Part shown: positions 43,006 to 51,764 of the stretch, piece by piece
Layout: every line of letters starts with the position of its first letter
How positions within the stretch are numbered: the stretch's first letter is position 1
Source: an uncultured Eubacteriales bacterium
GTDB taxonomy: Bacteria > Bacillota > Clostridia > Oscillospirales > Acutalibacteraceae
Length of the DNA: 64,000 nucleotides
Direction: 5' to 3'
Assembly (NCBI GenBank): GCA_934477125.1
Contig: CAKSOL010000001.1
Span: 1-64,000 of the forward strand
Notes under the pieces: generated by a model
The model's database searches: none
What the model saw: only the letters and a program-made list of their open reading frames with translations
What the model was told of the DNA's origin: nothing
Translations under genes and position numbers: made by a program

Positions 43006-43314
43006 TTGGAATTAAAGGAATTTGCAGAAAGATTAGTTGAGCTTCGCCAAAATGCAGGGGTTTCCGCTCGTGAGATGTCACTTGCAATAGGGCAAAATCC
43101 AAGCTATATAAACAATATTGAATGTGGGAGGACGTTTCCGTCCTTTTCCTGCTTTTTCTATATCTGCGATTATTTAAAGATAACTCCGGCGGAATTTTTT
43201 GAAACCGGGTCGCGCAATCCTGCGCAGCTGAACGAGCTGGTCGAAAAGCTCAAAAAACTGAATGCAAAACAGCTGGAATCACTTTCAACATTCGTTGAGC
43301 AGATGAGCAAATAG
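43006..43314 (+). CDS. XRE-family regulator (tandem pair, copy 2)
   Basis: 102 residues, paralogue of the gene 60 bp upstream. TTG 43006 is the likely start (GGACGGTG before it); a GTG 9 bases earlier is possible. The N-terminal DNA-binding half differs from copy 1 at many positions, but bases 43160-43264 are identical to 42791-42895. The recognition region ('QNPSYINNIECGRTFPSF') differs, so the pair may bind different sites while sharing the C-terminal interaction surface and so possibly forming mixed dimers. Confidence 0.83.
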   Translation: MELKEFAERLVELRQNAGVSAREMSLAIGQNPSYINNIECGRTFPSFSCFFYICDYLKITPAEFFETGSRNPAQLNELVEKLKKLNAKQLESLSTFVEQMSK

Positions 43315-43424
43315 TTTGACGGGAATATAAAATCTGCGCACAATCTGCGGAAAGGCGCTCCGCTGCCGAAAAAACGGCTGCAATCAGCTTTTTGGATTAT
43401 ATTCCGGGGTGTAAAGAAAAAAAC

Positions 43425-43453
43425 TTGACAGGCGCTCAGCTTTGTGGTATACT
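43425..43453 (+). promoter_or_regulatory. Promoter of ylxM-ffh-rpsP-khpA
   Basis: TTGACA (43425-43430), 17 bp, TATACT (43448-43453), 47 bp before ylxM. Near-consensus sigma-A promoter. Confidence 0.88.
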
Positions 43454-43500
43454 TATGCGGTACCGGAGAGCCGGGCGCTTTTCTTTAAGGGGTGTTTTTT

Positions 43501-43809
43501 ATGGCTAAGGATCTTTCGGTAGGCAGACTGCTGGATGTTTACGGCTGCTTTCTCAGCGAAAAGCAGCGAACGCTTGCAGAGTATTATTATAATGATGATT
43601 TATCGCTGACGGAGATTGCCGAAAACGAGGGTACAAGCCGTCAGGCGGTATGCGAGCTGCTCCGCAGAGCGGAAAATCAGATGAATTTATGGGAAAGTAA
43701 ATGCCGCTGTCTTGAAACGCTGACCCGTATCAAGGCGCTGCGGAATACCGCGGAATCGGGTGACCGGGCTGCGCTTGACGAGCTTTTCCGCCTGATTGAC
43801 GCGCTCTGA
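43501..43809 (+). CDS. ylxM: YlxM-like helix-turn-helix protein, SRP-associated
   Basis: 102 residues with a sigma-70 region 4-like helix-turn-helix ('DLSLTEIAENEGTSRQAVCE'). It is encoded directly before ffh, as in most Firmicutes, where YlxM modulates SRP function. ATG 43501 follows AAGGGGTG; the GTG at 43492 would lack a ribosome site. It has 39 bp to ffh on the same transcript. Confidence 0.9.
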   Translation: MAKDLSVGRLLDVYGCFLSEKQRTLAEYYYNDDLSLTEIAENEGTSRQAVCELLRRAENQMNLWESKCRCLETLTRIKALRNTAESGDRAALDELFRLIDAL

Positions 43810-43848
43810 GCGGCATTTGATTTTGAAGAATTACGGAGGTGAACGCCC

Positions 43849-45198
43849 GTGGCGTTTGATAATCTTTCCGATAAGCTGACAGGCGTTTTTAAACGCCTGC
43901 GTTCAAAGGGAAAAATAACCGAAAGCGATGTTAAGGAGGCTACGAGAGAGGTGCGCCTGGCGCTTCTTGAGGCTGATGTAAACTATCGCGTAGCAAAGGA
44001 TTTCACCAATAATATCGCCGAAAAATGTATCGGAGAAAAGGTTACCGAAAGCCTTACCGCTCCGCAGACGGTTATTAAAATAGTCCGTGATGAGCTGACG
44101 GCTCTTATGGGCGGAGAAACGGCAAGACTTAAAACAGCCGCTAAAATTCCTACCGTTATTATGATGTGCGGCTTGCAGGGCTCCGGTAAGACAACCCATT
44201 CCGGAAAGCTTGCAAAGCTGCTTAAAAAGCAGGGTCACCGGCCGCTGCTTGTCGCCTGCGATATCTACCGCCCTGCCGCCATAGAGCAGTTAAAGGTTGT
44301 CGGCGCGTCGGTCGATACACCGGTTTTCGAGCAGGGAACCGAAAAGCCGGAAAAAATCGCGGCGGCGGCAGTAAGACATGCCCGAGATTACGGTTTTGAT
44401 TATGTTATTCTCGATACCGCCGGCCGTCTGCATATCGACTCCGAGCTTATGGAGGAGCTTCGCCGCATTACCGAAACGGTTGAGGTAAACGACATACTGC
44501 TTGTTGTCGATTCAATGGTCGGACAGGATGCGGTGAATATTGCTAAGTCGTTCGACGATATTCTGAGTATTGACGGCGTTATTTTAACAAAGCTGGACGG
44601 TGATACCCGCGGCGGCGCGGCGCTGTCTGTGAGAGCTGTTACCGGAAAGCCGATAATGTTTGCCGGCGTCGGAGAAAAGATGGACGACCTTGAGGAATTC
44701 CACCCCGACCGTATGGCAACGCGTATTCTCGGTATGGGAGATGTTATGTCTCTTATCGAGCGTGTTGAAACCGAGCTGGACGAAAAGCAGGCGGAGGAAA
44801 CCGCCCGCAGATTGCAGCAGAATAAGTTCGATATGAACGACCTTTTGCAGCAGTTCCAGCAGATAAAAAAGATGGGCAGCCTGAAAAGTATTCTTTCGAT
44901 GCTGCCGGGAATGGAAAAAAAGCTCAGGGACGTTGATATAGACGACAGGCAGATGCTCCGCATTGAGGCGATTATCAAATCAATGACCAAAAAGGAACGC
45001 GAGCATCCCGATATTATCGGAGCCTCGCGGAAAAGGCGTATCGCCGCCGGCTGCGGACAGTCGGTCGAGGAAGTCAACCGCCTGCTCAAGCAGTATGAGC
45101 AAATGAAAAAAATGTTTAAGCAAATGTCCTCAAAGGGCGGCCGGAGAAAGCTGACACGCGGAATAACCGGCTTGCCGGGCGGAGGATTCGGTCTATAA
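43849..45198 (+). CDS. ffh: Signal recognition particle protein Ffh
   Basis: 449 residues. N domain (1-95), G domain with 'GLQGSGKTT' (108-116), 'DTAGRLHID' and 'TKLDGDTRGGAA', and a methionine-rich M domain from about 300 ending in 'GLPGGGFGL'. It binds 4.5S/SRP RNA and signal peptides and delivers ribosomes to FtsY. GTG 43849 follows GGAGGTGA. The SRP RNA gene was not found in the window. Confidence 0.97.
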   Translation: MAFDNLSDKLTGVFKRLRSKGKITESDVKEATREVRLALLEADVNYRVAKDFTNNIAEKCIGEKVTESLTAPQTVIKIVRDELTALMGGETARLKTAAKIPTVIMMCGLQGSGKTTHSGKLAKLLKKQGHRPLLVACDIYRPAAIEQLKVVGASVDTPVFEQGTEKPEKIAAAAVRHARDYGFDYVILDTAGRLHIDSELMEELRRITETVEVNDILLVVDSMVGQDAVNIAKSFDDILSIDGVILTKLDGDTRGGAALSVRAVTGKPIMFAGVGEKMDDLEEFHPDRMATRILGMGDVMSLIERVETELDEKQAEETARRLQQNKFDMNDLLQQFQQIKKMGSLKSILSMLPGMEKKLRDVDIDDRQMLRIEAIIKSMTKKEREHPDIIGASRKRRIAAGCGQSVEEVNRLLKQYEQMKKMFKQMSSKGGRRKLTRGITGLPGGGFGL

Positions 45199-45273
45199 CG
45201 CACCGCGTTTTTAATAAATGCGCGGCGTGAAAAAATAGAAAGCTTTGATTATTTTATCGGGGAGGTGTTTTTA

Positions 45274-45516
45274 ATGGCAGTTAAGATCAGACTGCGCCGT
45301 ATGGGCGCAAAGAAGGCTCCCTTCTACCGTGTTGTTGTTGCCGATTCGCGTTATCCGCGCGACGGTCGTTTCATTGAAGAATTGGGCTACTATGATCCCA
45401 CCAAGGAGCCGGCGGATGTCCGTTTGGACGCTGAGAAGGCAAAGAAGTGGATAGCTAACGGCGCTCAGCCGACAGATACCGTAAGAGCATTGCTCAAGAA
45501 GAACGGCGTTCTTTAA
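45274..45516 (+). CDS. rpsP: 30S ribosomal protein S16
   Basis: 80 residues, standard S16: 'VKIRLRRMGAKKAPFYRVVV' start, 'SRYPRDGRFIEELGYYDP' and 'PTDTVRALLKKNGVL' end. ATG 45274 follows GGGGAGGTG; the GTG at 45265 overlaps this ribosome site. Part of the SRP/ribosome operon and followed closely by khpA. Confidence 0.97.
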   Translation: MAVKIRLRRMGAKKAPFYRVVVADSRYPRDGRFIEELGYYDPTKEPADVRLDAEKAKKWIANGAQPTDTVRALLKKNGVL

Positions 45517-45530
45517 TGGAGGATATCGCA

Positions 45531-45767
45531 ATGAAAGAGCTTTTAAGAGCGCTTGTTGCAGGTCTCGTTACCGACCCGTCCGCGATTGAGATAACCGAGG
45601 ACGCTCCCAACGAGGAGGGCGTTATCGTTTTCCATCTTCGCGTTGCGGAAAGCGATATGGGTCGCGTTATCGGAAAGCAGGGACGTATCGCTAAGGCTAT
45701 ACGCACCGTTATGCGCGCTGCCGCAAGCAAAAACGATCAGAAAATCTCGGTTGAGATAGAAGATTGA
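45531..45767 (+). CDS. khpA: KH-domain RNA-binding protein KhpA
   Basis: 78 residues, a single KH domain with the RNA-binding loop GKQG ('GRVIGKQGRIAKAIRTVM'). KhpA forms a dimer or pairs with KhpB (Jag/EloR) and acts in control of cell elongation and RNA metabolism in Firmicutes. ATG 45531 has GGAGGA before it; the ATG at 45516 overlaps the rpsP stop and lacks a ribosome site. The usual next genes (rimM, trmD, rplS) are absent; a terminator follows. Confidence 0.93.
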   Translation: MKELLRALVAGLVTDPSAIEITEDAPNEEGVIVFHLRVAESDMGRVIGKQGRIAKAIRTVMRAAASKNDQKISVEIED

Positions 45768-45777
45768 TTTATTTAAC

Positions 45778-45825
45778 AAAAAATACCGGATGCTGATATT
45801 TTAAAGTCAACACCCGGTATTTTTA
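45778..45825. terminator. Terminator shared by khpA operon and the convergent secreted-protein gene
   Basis: A stem of about 9 bp (45781-45789 with 45814-45822) extended by two pairs past one mismatch, with A-runs and T-runs on opposite flanks so it works in both directions. Lies between two stop codons that face each other. Confidence 0.82.
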
Positions 45826-45836
45826 TTTTATTAAAA

Positions 45837-46418
45837 TTATATTGCGTTTTGGGATTCGGGAATTTCGCTTGAAATAAGATTGAACCCGAACGGCGACGTT
45901 TTGCTCGGGACAAAGAGAGAAACTGCCTCAACCGTCTCCGCCTCGCCGTCGTGCGGCTTGATTTTAACAAGCGATTTTACGGTATAGCTGCCGTCCTCGT
46001 TCTTAACCGCCGAGATAAAGCTGTGCGAATAAACGGTTAAGCCGCGCGGTATAACGAAAATATATCCGTCCTTTTTAGGAAATTCGGGGTTGAGAGCCGA
46101 AGTGTCGGTCACCTCAATGCCGTACATATCCATCATATAATCCGCAACGGTCCGTTCGGAAATGAATTCATCCTCAAGTCCGAGCTTTGCGGAAAGCATA
46201 CAGGCGGCGTTGTTCACAAGCATATCCACGCTGTCAAAATCACCGTTATACGAGGCGTTATGATTAAGCATATTCATAAATCTTGCGGCAAGAGCGGGGC
46301 TTTCTTCGGGAATTTTTTCCGTTTTTTCTGCCGAAGCCGCGGAAAAAGGAGAAAAAAGAACGGAGCATAAAAGCGTTATCGCAAGTATCAGCATTACAGT
46401 TAATGTTCTTTTTTTCAT
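45837..46418 (-). CDS. Secreted protein of unknown function
   Basis: 193 residues; signal peptide about 1-30 ('LCSVLFSPFSAASA'), then an acidic soluble region with no lipobox, no repeat and no family I can name. The pattern 'YIFVIPRGLTVYSHSFIS' and 'SYTVKSLVKIKPHDGEA' suggests a small beta-rich domain. ATG 46418 follows AGAGGTGCGG; the GTG nine bases upstream overlaps that site. It is monocistronic, convergent with khpA and divergent from the EF-G paralogue. It is a real gene by its signal peptide, ribosome site and terminator. Confidence 0.72.
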   Translation of the reverse strand: MKKRTLTVMLILAITLLCSVLFSPFSAASAEKTEKIPEESPALAARFMNMLNHNASYNGDFDSVDMLVNNAACMLSAKLGLEDEFISERTVADYMMDMYGIEVTDTSALNPEFPKKDGYIFVIPRGLTVYSHSFISAVKNEDGSYTVKSLVKIKPHDGEAETVEAVSLFVPSKTSPFGFNLISSEIPESQNAI

Positions 46419-46596
46419 TTTCCGCACCTCTTTTCTATATATTTATTATACACATATCCCGGTATTTTTGCAGGAACAAAACGGTTACAAAAATGTTTCA
46501 AAAATGTTACTAATATAACCGATTATCTGTTTTTTCGATAAAAGTCGTTAATATACTTTATTCATAAATTGTTTTAAATATTTTTCAAAAAATTAG

Positions 46597-46625
46597 TTGT
46601 AACTTATAAACATTTATGGTATAAT
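46597..46625 (+). promoter_or_regulatory. Promoter of the EF-G paralogue
   Basis: TTGTAA (46597-46602), 17 bp, TATAAT (46620-46625). A small GC hairpin (46638-46655) follows in the leader. Confidence 0.75.
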
Positions 46626-46682
46626 TAAAAATAATAAGCGGGGAACCACCGCTTTTCACAGGCATCATCAACAAAGGAGTGT

Positions 46683-48692
46683 ATGGAATTGAAACAATAC
46701 CCGGCTGAAAAAATTAAAAACATAGCGCTGCTCGGTCACGGCGGTTCGGGAAAGACCGCTCTTGCCGACGCTATACTTTGTTATGCGCAGGCGAGCGAGC
46801 GTATAGGAAAAACAGCGGACGGAACATCCCTTATGGATTTTGACGCTGAGGAGAAAAAAAGAAAAATTTCGGTTTCAACCGCAGTTTATGCGCTGGAGCT
46901 CGGAGAATATAAATTGAATTTGATAGACGCGCCAGGTCAGTTTGATTTTGCCGGCGGAGTTTGCGAGGCTCTTGCCGCGGCGGATTCGGCTGTTATAGTC
47001 GTATCGGGAAAATCGGGTCTTACAGTCGGCGCCCGGCAGGCGTTTGAAAAAGCGCGCGCCGCAGGAAAGAGCGTAGGATTTTTTATCGGTAAGCTGGACT
47101 CATCACATGCGCATTTTTATCAGGTGCTTTCCCTGATAACCGGTCATTACGGCGCTGTCGTCTGTCCTCTGTTCGTGCCGGTTATGGAGGGCGAGAATGT
47201 CCGCTGCTTTGTTGACCTTATAGAAAATAAGGCGTATACCTTTGACGGACTGAAAAAGCTTCCGGCGCCGCTGCCGGAGAGCGCGGAGCTTGAGCAGATG
47301 CGCTCTCTGATGCTTGAAGCGGTAGCCTCAACCGACGACGCGCTTATGGAAAAGTATTTCGGCGGCGAGGAATTCACCCGCGAGGAAATAATTTCCGGAT
47401 TGCGCAGCGGAATACGTTCGGGCGATATATGCCCGGTTTATTCCGGAATACAGCAGTCCGGCGACGGAGTATGCGTGTTTACCGACAGCATTACCGAGCT
47501 TATGCCCGGAGCGGATGCAGGCTGCATAGAAGCGGATGAAACGGTTCTTCAGATTTTCAAAACCATAGCCGACCCGTTTGTCGGAAAGCTTTCATATTTC
47601 AAGGTGCTTTCGGGAAGCGTTAAGAGCGATATCAGACTTAAAAATTCCCGGACCGGCGGCGAGGAGCGGCTTTCAAAGGTTATGCTGCTCAAGGGCGGAC
47701 GTCAGGAGGACGCGGACGTTATCGGCGCAGGAGATATCGGCTCAGTTTCAAAGCTGGGCGACAGCCTTACGGGCGATACCCTCTCGGAAAGCGGAACAGT
47801 TACCGCCGCTCCGATAGAATTTCCGGCGCCCTCGCTTTCGGTGGCGGTATATCCGCAGAAAAAGGGCGAGGAGGAGAAAATTTCATCCGGACTCAACCGC
47901 CTTTGCGAGGAGGACCCGACTGTTTCGGTGACACTTGATCCCGAAACCCACGAGCAGATACTTTCCGCTCTCGGAGAACAGCATATCGATGTTATAGTAT
48001 CGCGCCTTAAATCTAAATTCGGTGCGCAGGTCGAGCTTAAAAAGCCGAAAATAGCCTACCGAGAGACTATCCGCCGCGCAGTCAAGGCGCAGGGCAGACA
48101 TAAAAAGCAGTCCGGAGGTCACGGTCAGTTCGGCGACGTATGGATAGAATTTGAGCCCTGCGACAGCACCGACCTTGTTTTTGAGGAAAAGGTTTTCGGC
48201 GGCTCTGTGCCTAAGAATTTCTTCCCGGCGGTTGAAAAGGGACTGAGGGAAAGCACGGCGCGCGGAATTCTTGCAGGATATCCGATGGTCGGAATAAAGG
48301 CAACCCTTGTTGACGGATCGTATCATCCGGTCGATTCCTCGGAAATGGCGTTTAAAACGGCGGCTTCCCTTGCCTTTAAGGAGGGAATAGCGAACGCAAA
48401 TCCGGTGCTGCTTGAGCCGATAGGCACCTTGCACGTTTTAGTTCCTGATGAAATGCTCGGCGACGTTATAGGCGATATAAACAAACGCCGCGGCAGGGTT
48501 ATAGGAATGAATCCGGCGGCAGGGAAGATGCAGGAGATAGTCGGCGAGGTCCCGATTGCGGAAATGACCGATTTCTCAACCGCTATGCGCTCTATAACCC
48601 AGGGAAGCGCGAGCTTTACGCTGGAATTTGCCCGCTATGAGGAGGTTCCGGCTCAGATAGCGCAGAAAATAATAGACGCCGCAAAGGAATAA
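46683..48692 (+). CDS. EF-G-like translational GTPase lacking the catalytic histidine
   Basis: 669 residues with the five-domain EF-G layout. G1 is 'GHGGSGKT' (18-25). The G3 motif, normally D-T-P-G-H, is 'DAPGQ' (82-86), so the histidine that positions the water for GTP hydrolysis is glutamine. G4, normally NKxD, is 'GKLD' (136-139). Domain IV has 'KKQSGGHGQFGDVWIEFEP', and the C terminus has 'AMRSITQGSASFTLEFARYE'. It is thus an EF-G paralogue distinct from canonical FusA, with probably slow or altered GTP use. ATG 46683 is very close to GGAG (3 bases); the in-frame TTG at 46689 may be the true start. Transcribed alone. Confidence 0.88.
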   Translation: MELKQYPAEKIKNIALLGHGGSGKTALADAILCYAQASERIGKTADGTSLMDFDAEEKKRKISVSTAVYALELGEYKLNLIDAPGQFDFAGGVCEALAAADSAVIVVSGKSGLTVGARQAFEKARAAGKSVGFFIGKLDSSHAHFYQVLSLITGHYGAVVCPLFVPVMEGENVRCFVDLIENKAYTFDGLKKLPAPLPESAELEQMRSLMLEAVASTDDALMEKYFGGEEFTREEIISGLRSGIRSGDICPVYSGIQQSGDGVCVFTDSITELMPGADAGCIEADETVLQIFKTIADPFVGKLSYFKVLSGSVKSDIRLKNSRTGGEERLSKVMLLKGGRQEDADVIGAGDIGSVSKLGDSLTGDTLSESGTVTAAPIEFPAPSLSVAVYPQKKGEEEKISSGLNRLCEEDPTVSVTLDPETHEQILSALGEQHIDVIVSRLKSKFGAQVELKKPKIAYRETIRRAVKAQGRHKKQSGGHGQFGDVWIEFEPCDSTDLVFEEKVFGGSVPKNFFPAVEKGLRESTARGILAGYPMVGIKATLVDGSYHPVDSSEMAFKTAASLAFKEGIANANPVLLEPIGTLHVLVPDEMLGDVIGDINKRRGRVIGMNPAAGKMQEIVGEVPIAEMTDFSTAMRSITQGSASFTLEFARYEEVPAQIAQKIIDAAKE

Positions 48693-48729
48693 ATATCAGT
48701 AAATTCAGACAAAATGCCGCAAATGACGG

Positions 48730-48758
48730 TTGACTTGCACTTTGCTTAGTGCTATAAT
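48730..48758 (+). promoter_or_regulatory. Promoter of the small membrane protein
   Basis: TTGACT (48730-48735), 17 bp, TATAAT (48753-48758), 32 bp before the ATG at 48790. Confidence 0.88.
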
Positions 48759-48789
48759 TTGTTTGAAATTCGGAAAGGAGCTTATACAT

Positions 48790-49086
48790 ATGAATTCTGC
48801 ATGGGTTAAATTAGGATTTCTTGCCGCGGGCGTTGCCCTCGGAGTGGCGGCGGTCAAGCTGCTTGAATGCGATAAGGTTATCGTTATCCGAGAGGATACC
48901 GTGGCGAAGATGAAGGATACCGCCGGTCAGGCTGTCAATGCGGTCAAAAATACCGCCGGTCAGATAAAGGACGCTGTTGTTGATAAATTTTCAAAGCAGG
49001 ATTGCTGTTCGGTAACGTTTGACTGCGGCTGTGAGCCTGAGGAGGACGCTGCTCAGACCGAGCCGTCTGAGGAAACGGAAGAATAA
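48790..49086 (+). CDS. Small membrane-anchored protein with amphipathic segment
   Basis: 98 residues: one N-terminal membrane helix (about 4-23, 'WVKLGFLAAGVALGVAAVKLL'-like pattern; cited in part), a basic amphipathic helix ('KMKDTAGQAVNAVKNTAGQI'), a cysteine-rich patch ('DCCSVTFDCGC') and an acidic tail. The layout recalls YtxH/DUF6110-type proteins, but I cannot assign a family. ATG 48790 follows GAAAGGAG. It has its own strong promoter and terminator. The clustered cysteines could bind metal. Confidence 0.7.
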   Translation: MNSAWVKLGFLAAGVALGVAAVKLLECDKVIVIREDTVAKMKDTAGQAVNAVKNTAGQIKDAVVDKFSKQDCCSVTFDCGCEPEEDAAQTEPSEETEE

Positions 49087-49099
49087 TTCAGTATCTGCA

Positions 49100-49137
49100 A
49101 ATCCGGGATTGCTTTTTAGCAGTCCCGGATTTTTTTG
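49100..49137 (+). terminator. Intrinsic terminator
   Basis: Stem AATCCGGGA/TCCCGGATT (49100-49108 with 49123-49131), extended by inner pairs, followed by TTTTTT. Ends the small membrane protein transcript. Confidence 0.9.
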
Positions 49138-49206
49138 CGTCTTTATAAAAATCGGTTTTTGGGGGAATAATGAATAGTATAATGTCTGTATCGGAGGAAC
49201 GGTATT

Positions 49207-50850
49207 ATGCAGGGAGATGCTTTCGGGAAAATGATGTCGCGCAGATGCGCAGGCTGCTATTTTGTTATATGCGTTATGTTTGCGCTGTGCGCGCTGAGAG
49301 TCGGCATTATTGCAACCGGAAAAACAACCTCCGCCGGCAATACCTCCGCTTATTATACTCTTACCGTCACCAGACCGCGCGGCACCCTATACGACAGAAA
49401 CGGAATACCGCTTAATAACCGCAGAGAAAGGATAATCGCGGCTGTGTCTCCGTCTATGCAGGCGGTGGCTGCGCTCAGGAGCGTTCTGGGAAATTCACCT
49501 GTGCTGACAGGGCTGCTTGAAAGGCTCGGAAAGGGGTATCCGGTGCTGTGCGAGCTGCCGCGGATGGTTGAGTGCGAGGGAATAGTCTGTACCGTTGTAA
49601 AGGACGCGGATACCTCGGACAAGCCGGCAGTTCATATGATAGGCTATACCGACTCCTCCGGACACGGCGCGACGGGACTTGAAGCAGCCTTTGACAGCCT
49701 GCTGTATTCCGAGCAGACCGTAGACGCGGTTTTTGAGCTTTCGGGCAACGGTTCGGTCTTGGGCGGTAAAGCCCCGGAAATAAGAGGAGCGGATATTCAG
49801 ACGGCGGCTGTTTATACAACGCTCGACAGTGCCATTCAGCGCGTAGCCGAGGAGAGCTGCTCGGGGATAGCAAGCGGCGCGGCGGCGGTTTGCGAAATAG
49901 GAACCGGGAGGATATGCGCCGCAGTTTCAAAGCCGGGATTCGACTGCACATCGCTTTCCGATTATCTTAACAGAGAGGACGCGCCGCTTTTAAACAGGCT
50001 TGTTTCGGCTTACAGCGTCGGCTCCGTATTCAAGCCGTGTGTTGCAGCCGCAGGAATAGAACAGGGGTGTGCCGGGCTGAGCTTTAACTGCACCGGCAGC
50101 ATTAAGCTTGACGGACGGGATTATCATTGTCATAAGCGAAGCGGACACGGACTTCTCACGCTCGGCGGCGCGATTTCCGAATCCTGCAACACGTTTTTTT
50201 ATCAGTTTGCCGCCGCCGCAGGCGCAGACGCGGTATATGAAAAAATGACTGCCTGTAGCTTTGGCTCGGCGTTTGAAATAGCGCCGAATTTTAAAAATGC
50301 CGCCGGGAAAATACCGGAGAAAAGCTCGCTTTATGCCGACGCGGCTCTCGCAAACCTCAGTATAGGTCAAGGCTCGCTGCTGCTTTCGCCCGTTTCTATG
50401 CTGACGCTCTATTGCGCCATAGCCTCCGACGGCGGCTATTATCTGCCGCATATCGTTGAAAAAACCGTAAACGCAGGAAAAACCGAGCGGTATGATTATG
50501 GCAGAAAAACGGTTGTTATGAAGCCTGAAACTGCCGCAATGCTCAGGGAATATCTCAAACAGACCGTAGCCTCCGGAACAGGAACGGCGGCAAAAACCGA
50601 GCTTTGCACAGCCGCCGGAAAAACCGCGACGGCTCAGACCGGAAGATTTGATGAAACCGGCAAAGAAATAAATATCGGCTGGTTCTGCGGATACTTTCCG
50701 GCGGAAAACCCGAAATATGCCGTTGTGGTTATGGAGGAAAACGCAAACGGCTACAACGCCGCGCCGGTTTTCGCCGCCATTGCTGACGGAATTACGGCGC
50801 TGGAAAACGGTCAGCCGGAGGAGCGGCAAATAACAGCGAGCCAAGAATAA
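49207..50850 (+). CDS. Class B penicillin-binding protein (transpeptidase)
   Basis: 547 residues: one N-terminal membrane helix (about 14-37), a short non-catalytic domain ('RPRGTLYDRNGIPL'), then the transpeptidase domain with catalytic S273-x-x-K276 ('SVFK'), S326-C-N328, and K472-T-A in place of the usual KTG. It cross-links peptidoglycan outside the membrane; the type resembles SpoVD/FtsI but is shorter, without PASTA domains. KTA instead of KTG is a modest deviation and may affect beta-lactam binding. ATG 49207 follows CGGAGGAACGG. It is transcribed alone or with the small upstream region; no division genes are adjacent, so a specialised (for example sporulation) role is possible. Confidence 0.9.
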   Translation: MQGDAFGKMMSRRCAGCYFVICVMFALCALRVGIIATGKTTSAGNTSAYYTLTVTRPRGTLYDRNGIPLNNRRERIIAAVSPSMQAVAALRSVLGNSPVLTGLLERLGKGYPVLCELPRMVECEGIVCTVVKDADTSDKPAVHMIGYTDSSGHGATGLEAAFDSLLYSEQTVDAVFELSGNGSVLGGKAPEIRGADIQTAAVYTTLDSAIQRVAEESCSGIASGAAAVCEIGTGRICAAVSKPGFDCTSLSDYLNREDAPLLNRLVSAYSVGSVFKPCVAAAGIEQGCAGLSFNCTGSIKLDGRDYHCHKRSGHGLLTLGGAISESCNTFFYQFAAAAGADAVYEKMTACSFGSAFEIAPNFKNAAGKIPEKSSLYADAALANLSIGQGSLLLSPVSMLTLYCAIASDGGYYLPHIVEKTVNAGKTERYDYGRKTVVMKPETAAMLREYLKQTVASGTGTAAKTELCTAAGKTATAQTGRFDETGKEINIGWFCGYFPAENPKYAVVVMEENANGYNAAPVFAAIADGITALENGQPEERQITASQE

Positions 50851-50851
50851 T

Positions 50852-50880
50852 TTGACTTTTAGCGCTGTGAAGTGTATAAT
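50852..50880 (+). promoter_or_regulatory. Promoter of the polysaccharide export genes
   Basis: TTGACT (50852-50857), 17 bp, TATAAT (50875-50880), directly after the penicillin-binding protein stop codon. The predicted transcript starts near 50887, which helps choose TTG 50962 as the start of the next gene. Confidence 0.88.
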
Positions 50881-50961
50881 ACTAAAATGTATAGGACTGG
50901 AGTTTCGGGCAATCATAGGAAGTCAGAATTTCCGGGTTGTAAAAAAGGATGGTTTTATTAT

Positions 50962-51750
50962 TTGGCTAAATCGAAATTTATAAATGATTTTAAAAGATAT
51001 TTGCCGCTGCTGAAAAATCTTGTTTCAAAGGATTTTAAAATAAAATACCGCCGGTCGGTTCTCGGCGTTGCCTGGAGCGTTCTTAACCCCTTGCTTACAA
51101 TGGTGGTTCTGACTAACGTCTTTAGTATGCTGCTCAAGCTGCGGGTTCCGAATTTTGCGACATATTATATTATGGGCTCCTCGCTTTGGAATTTCTTCGC
51201 TGAATCAACGTCAATTTCTCTGATGGCTATTCTGGGGGCGGCGCCGCTCATTAAAAAGGTCTATATTCCAAAATATATGTTTCCGCTTGAGAAATGTATC
51301 TTTGCACTCATAAACTTTTTGTTCAGTATGATTGCGGCGTTTGCCGTTATGCTTATACAGGGCGTTTATCCGACGTTTACGCTGCTTCTTTTCCCGGTTC
51401 CGGTTATTTATTGCTTTGTTTTCTGTTGCGGAATGTGTCTTATTCTCAGCTCCGTAACCGTTTATTTCAGGGATATAGCGCATTTATACAGCGTTTTGCT
51501 GACGCTCTGGATGTATCTTACTCCTATTTTGTATTCGGATGAGCTGCTTGAAGGTCATAAGCTTATCGAAACCGTAGTTCATCTTAATCCTATGTATTAT
51601 TATATAACATATTTCCGCGATGTCGTTATGTACGGCATAGTGCCGGGACTGCGCGAAAATCTTATCTGCGCGGGAATTTCGGTTTTCACTTTGGCTTTCG
51701 GCGCATTTGTATTTAAAAGGCTTGAAAGAAAATTTATTCTTCATATTTAA
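50962..51750 (+). CDS. ABC-2 permease for polysaccharide or teichoic acid export (TagG-like)
   Basis: 262 residues with six membrane helices typical of ABC-2 exporters; conserved segments 'KDFKIKYRRSVLGVAWSVLNP' (partly shown) and 'LNPMYYYITYFRDVVMYG'. With the next gene it forms an exporter for undecaprenyl-linked polymers. I place the start at TTG 50962, as the open frame to 50872 begins inside the promoter. A ribosome site AAAGGATGG is 10 or so bases upstream. The following genes (ATPase, glycosyltransferase) confirm a cell-envelope polysaccharide locus. Confidence 0.88.
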   Translation: MAKSKFINDFKRYLPLLKNLVSKDFKIKYRRSVLGVAWSVLNPLLTMVVLTNVFSMLLKLRVPNFATYYIMGSSLWNFFAESTSISLMAILGAAPLIKKVYIPKYMFPLEKCIFALINFLFSMIAAFAVMLIQGVYPTFTLLLFPVPVIYCFVFCCGMCLILSSVTVYFRDIAHLYSVLLTLWMYLTPILYSDELLEGHKLIETVVHLNPMYYYITYFRDVVMYGIVPGLRENLICAGISVFTLAFGAFVFKRLERKFILHI

Positions 51751-51764
51751 TCGGAGGAAAACGT

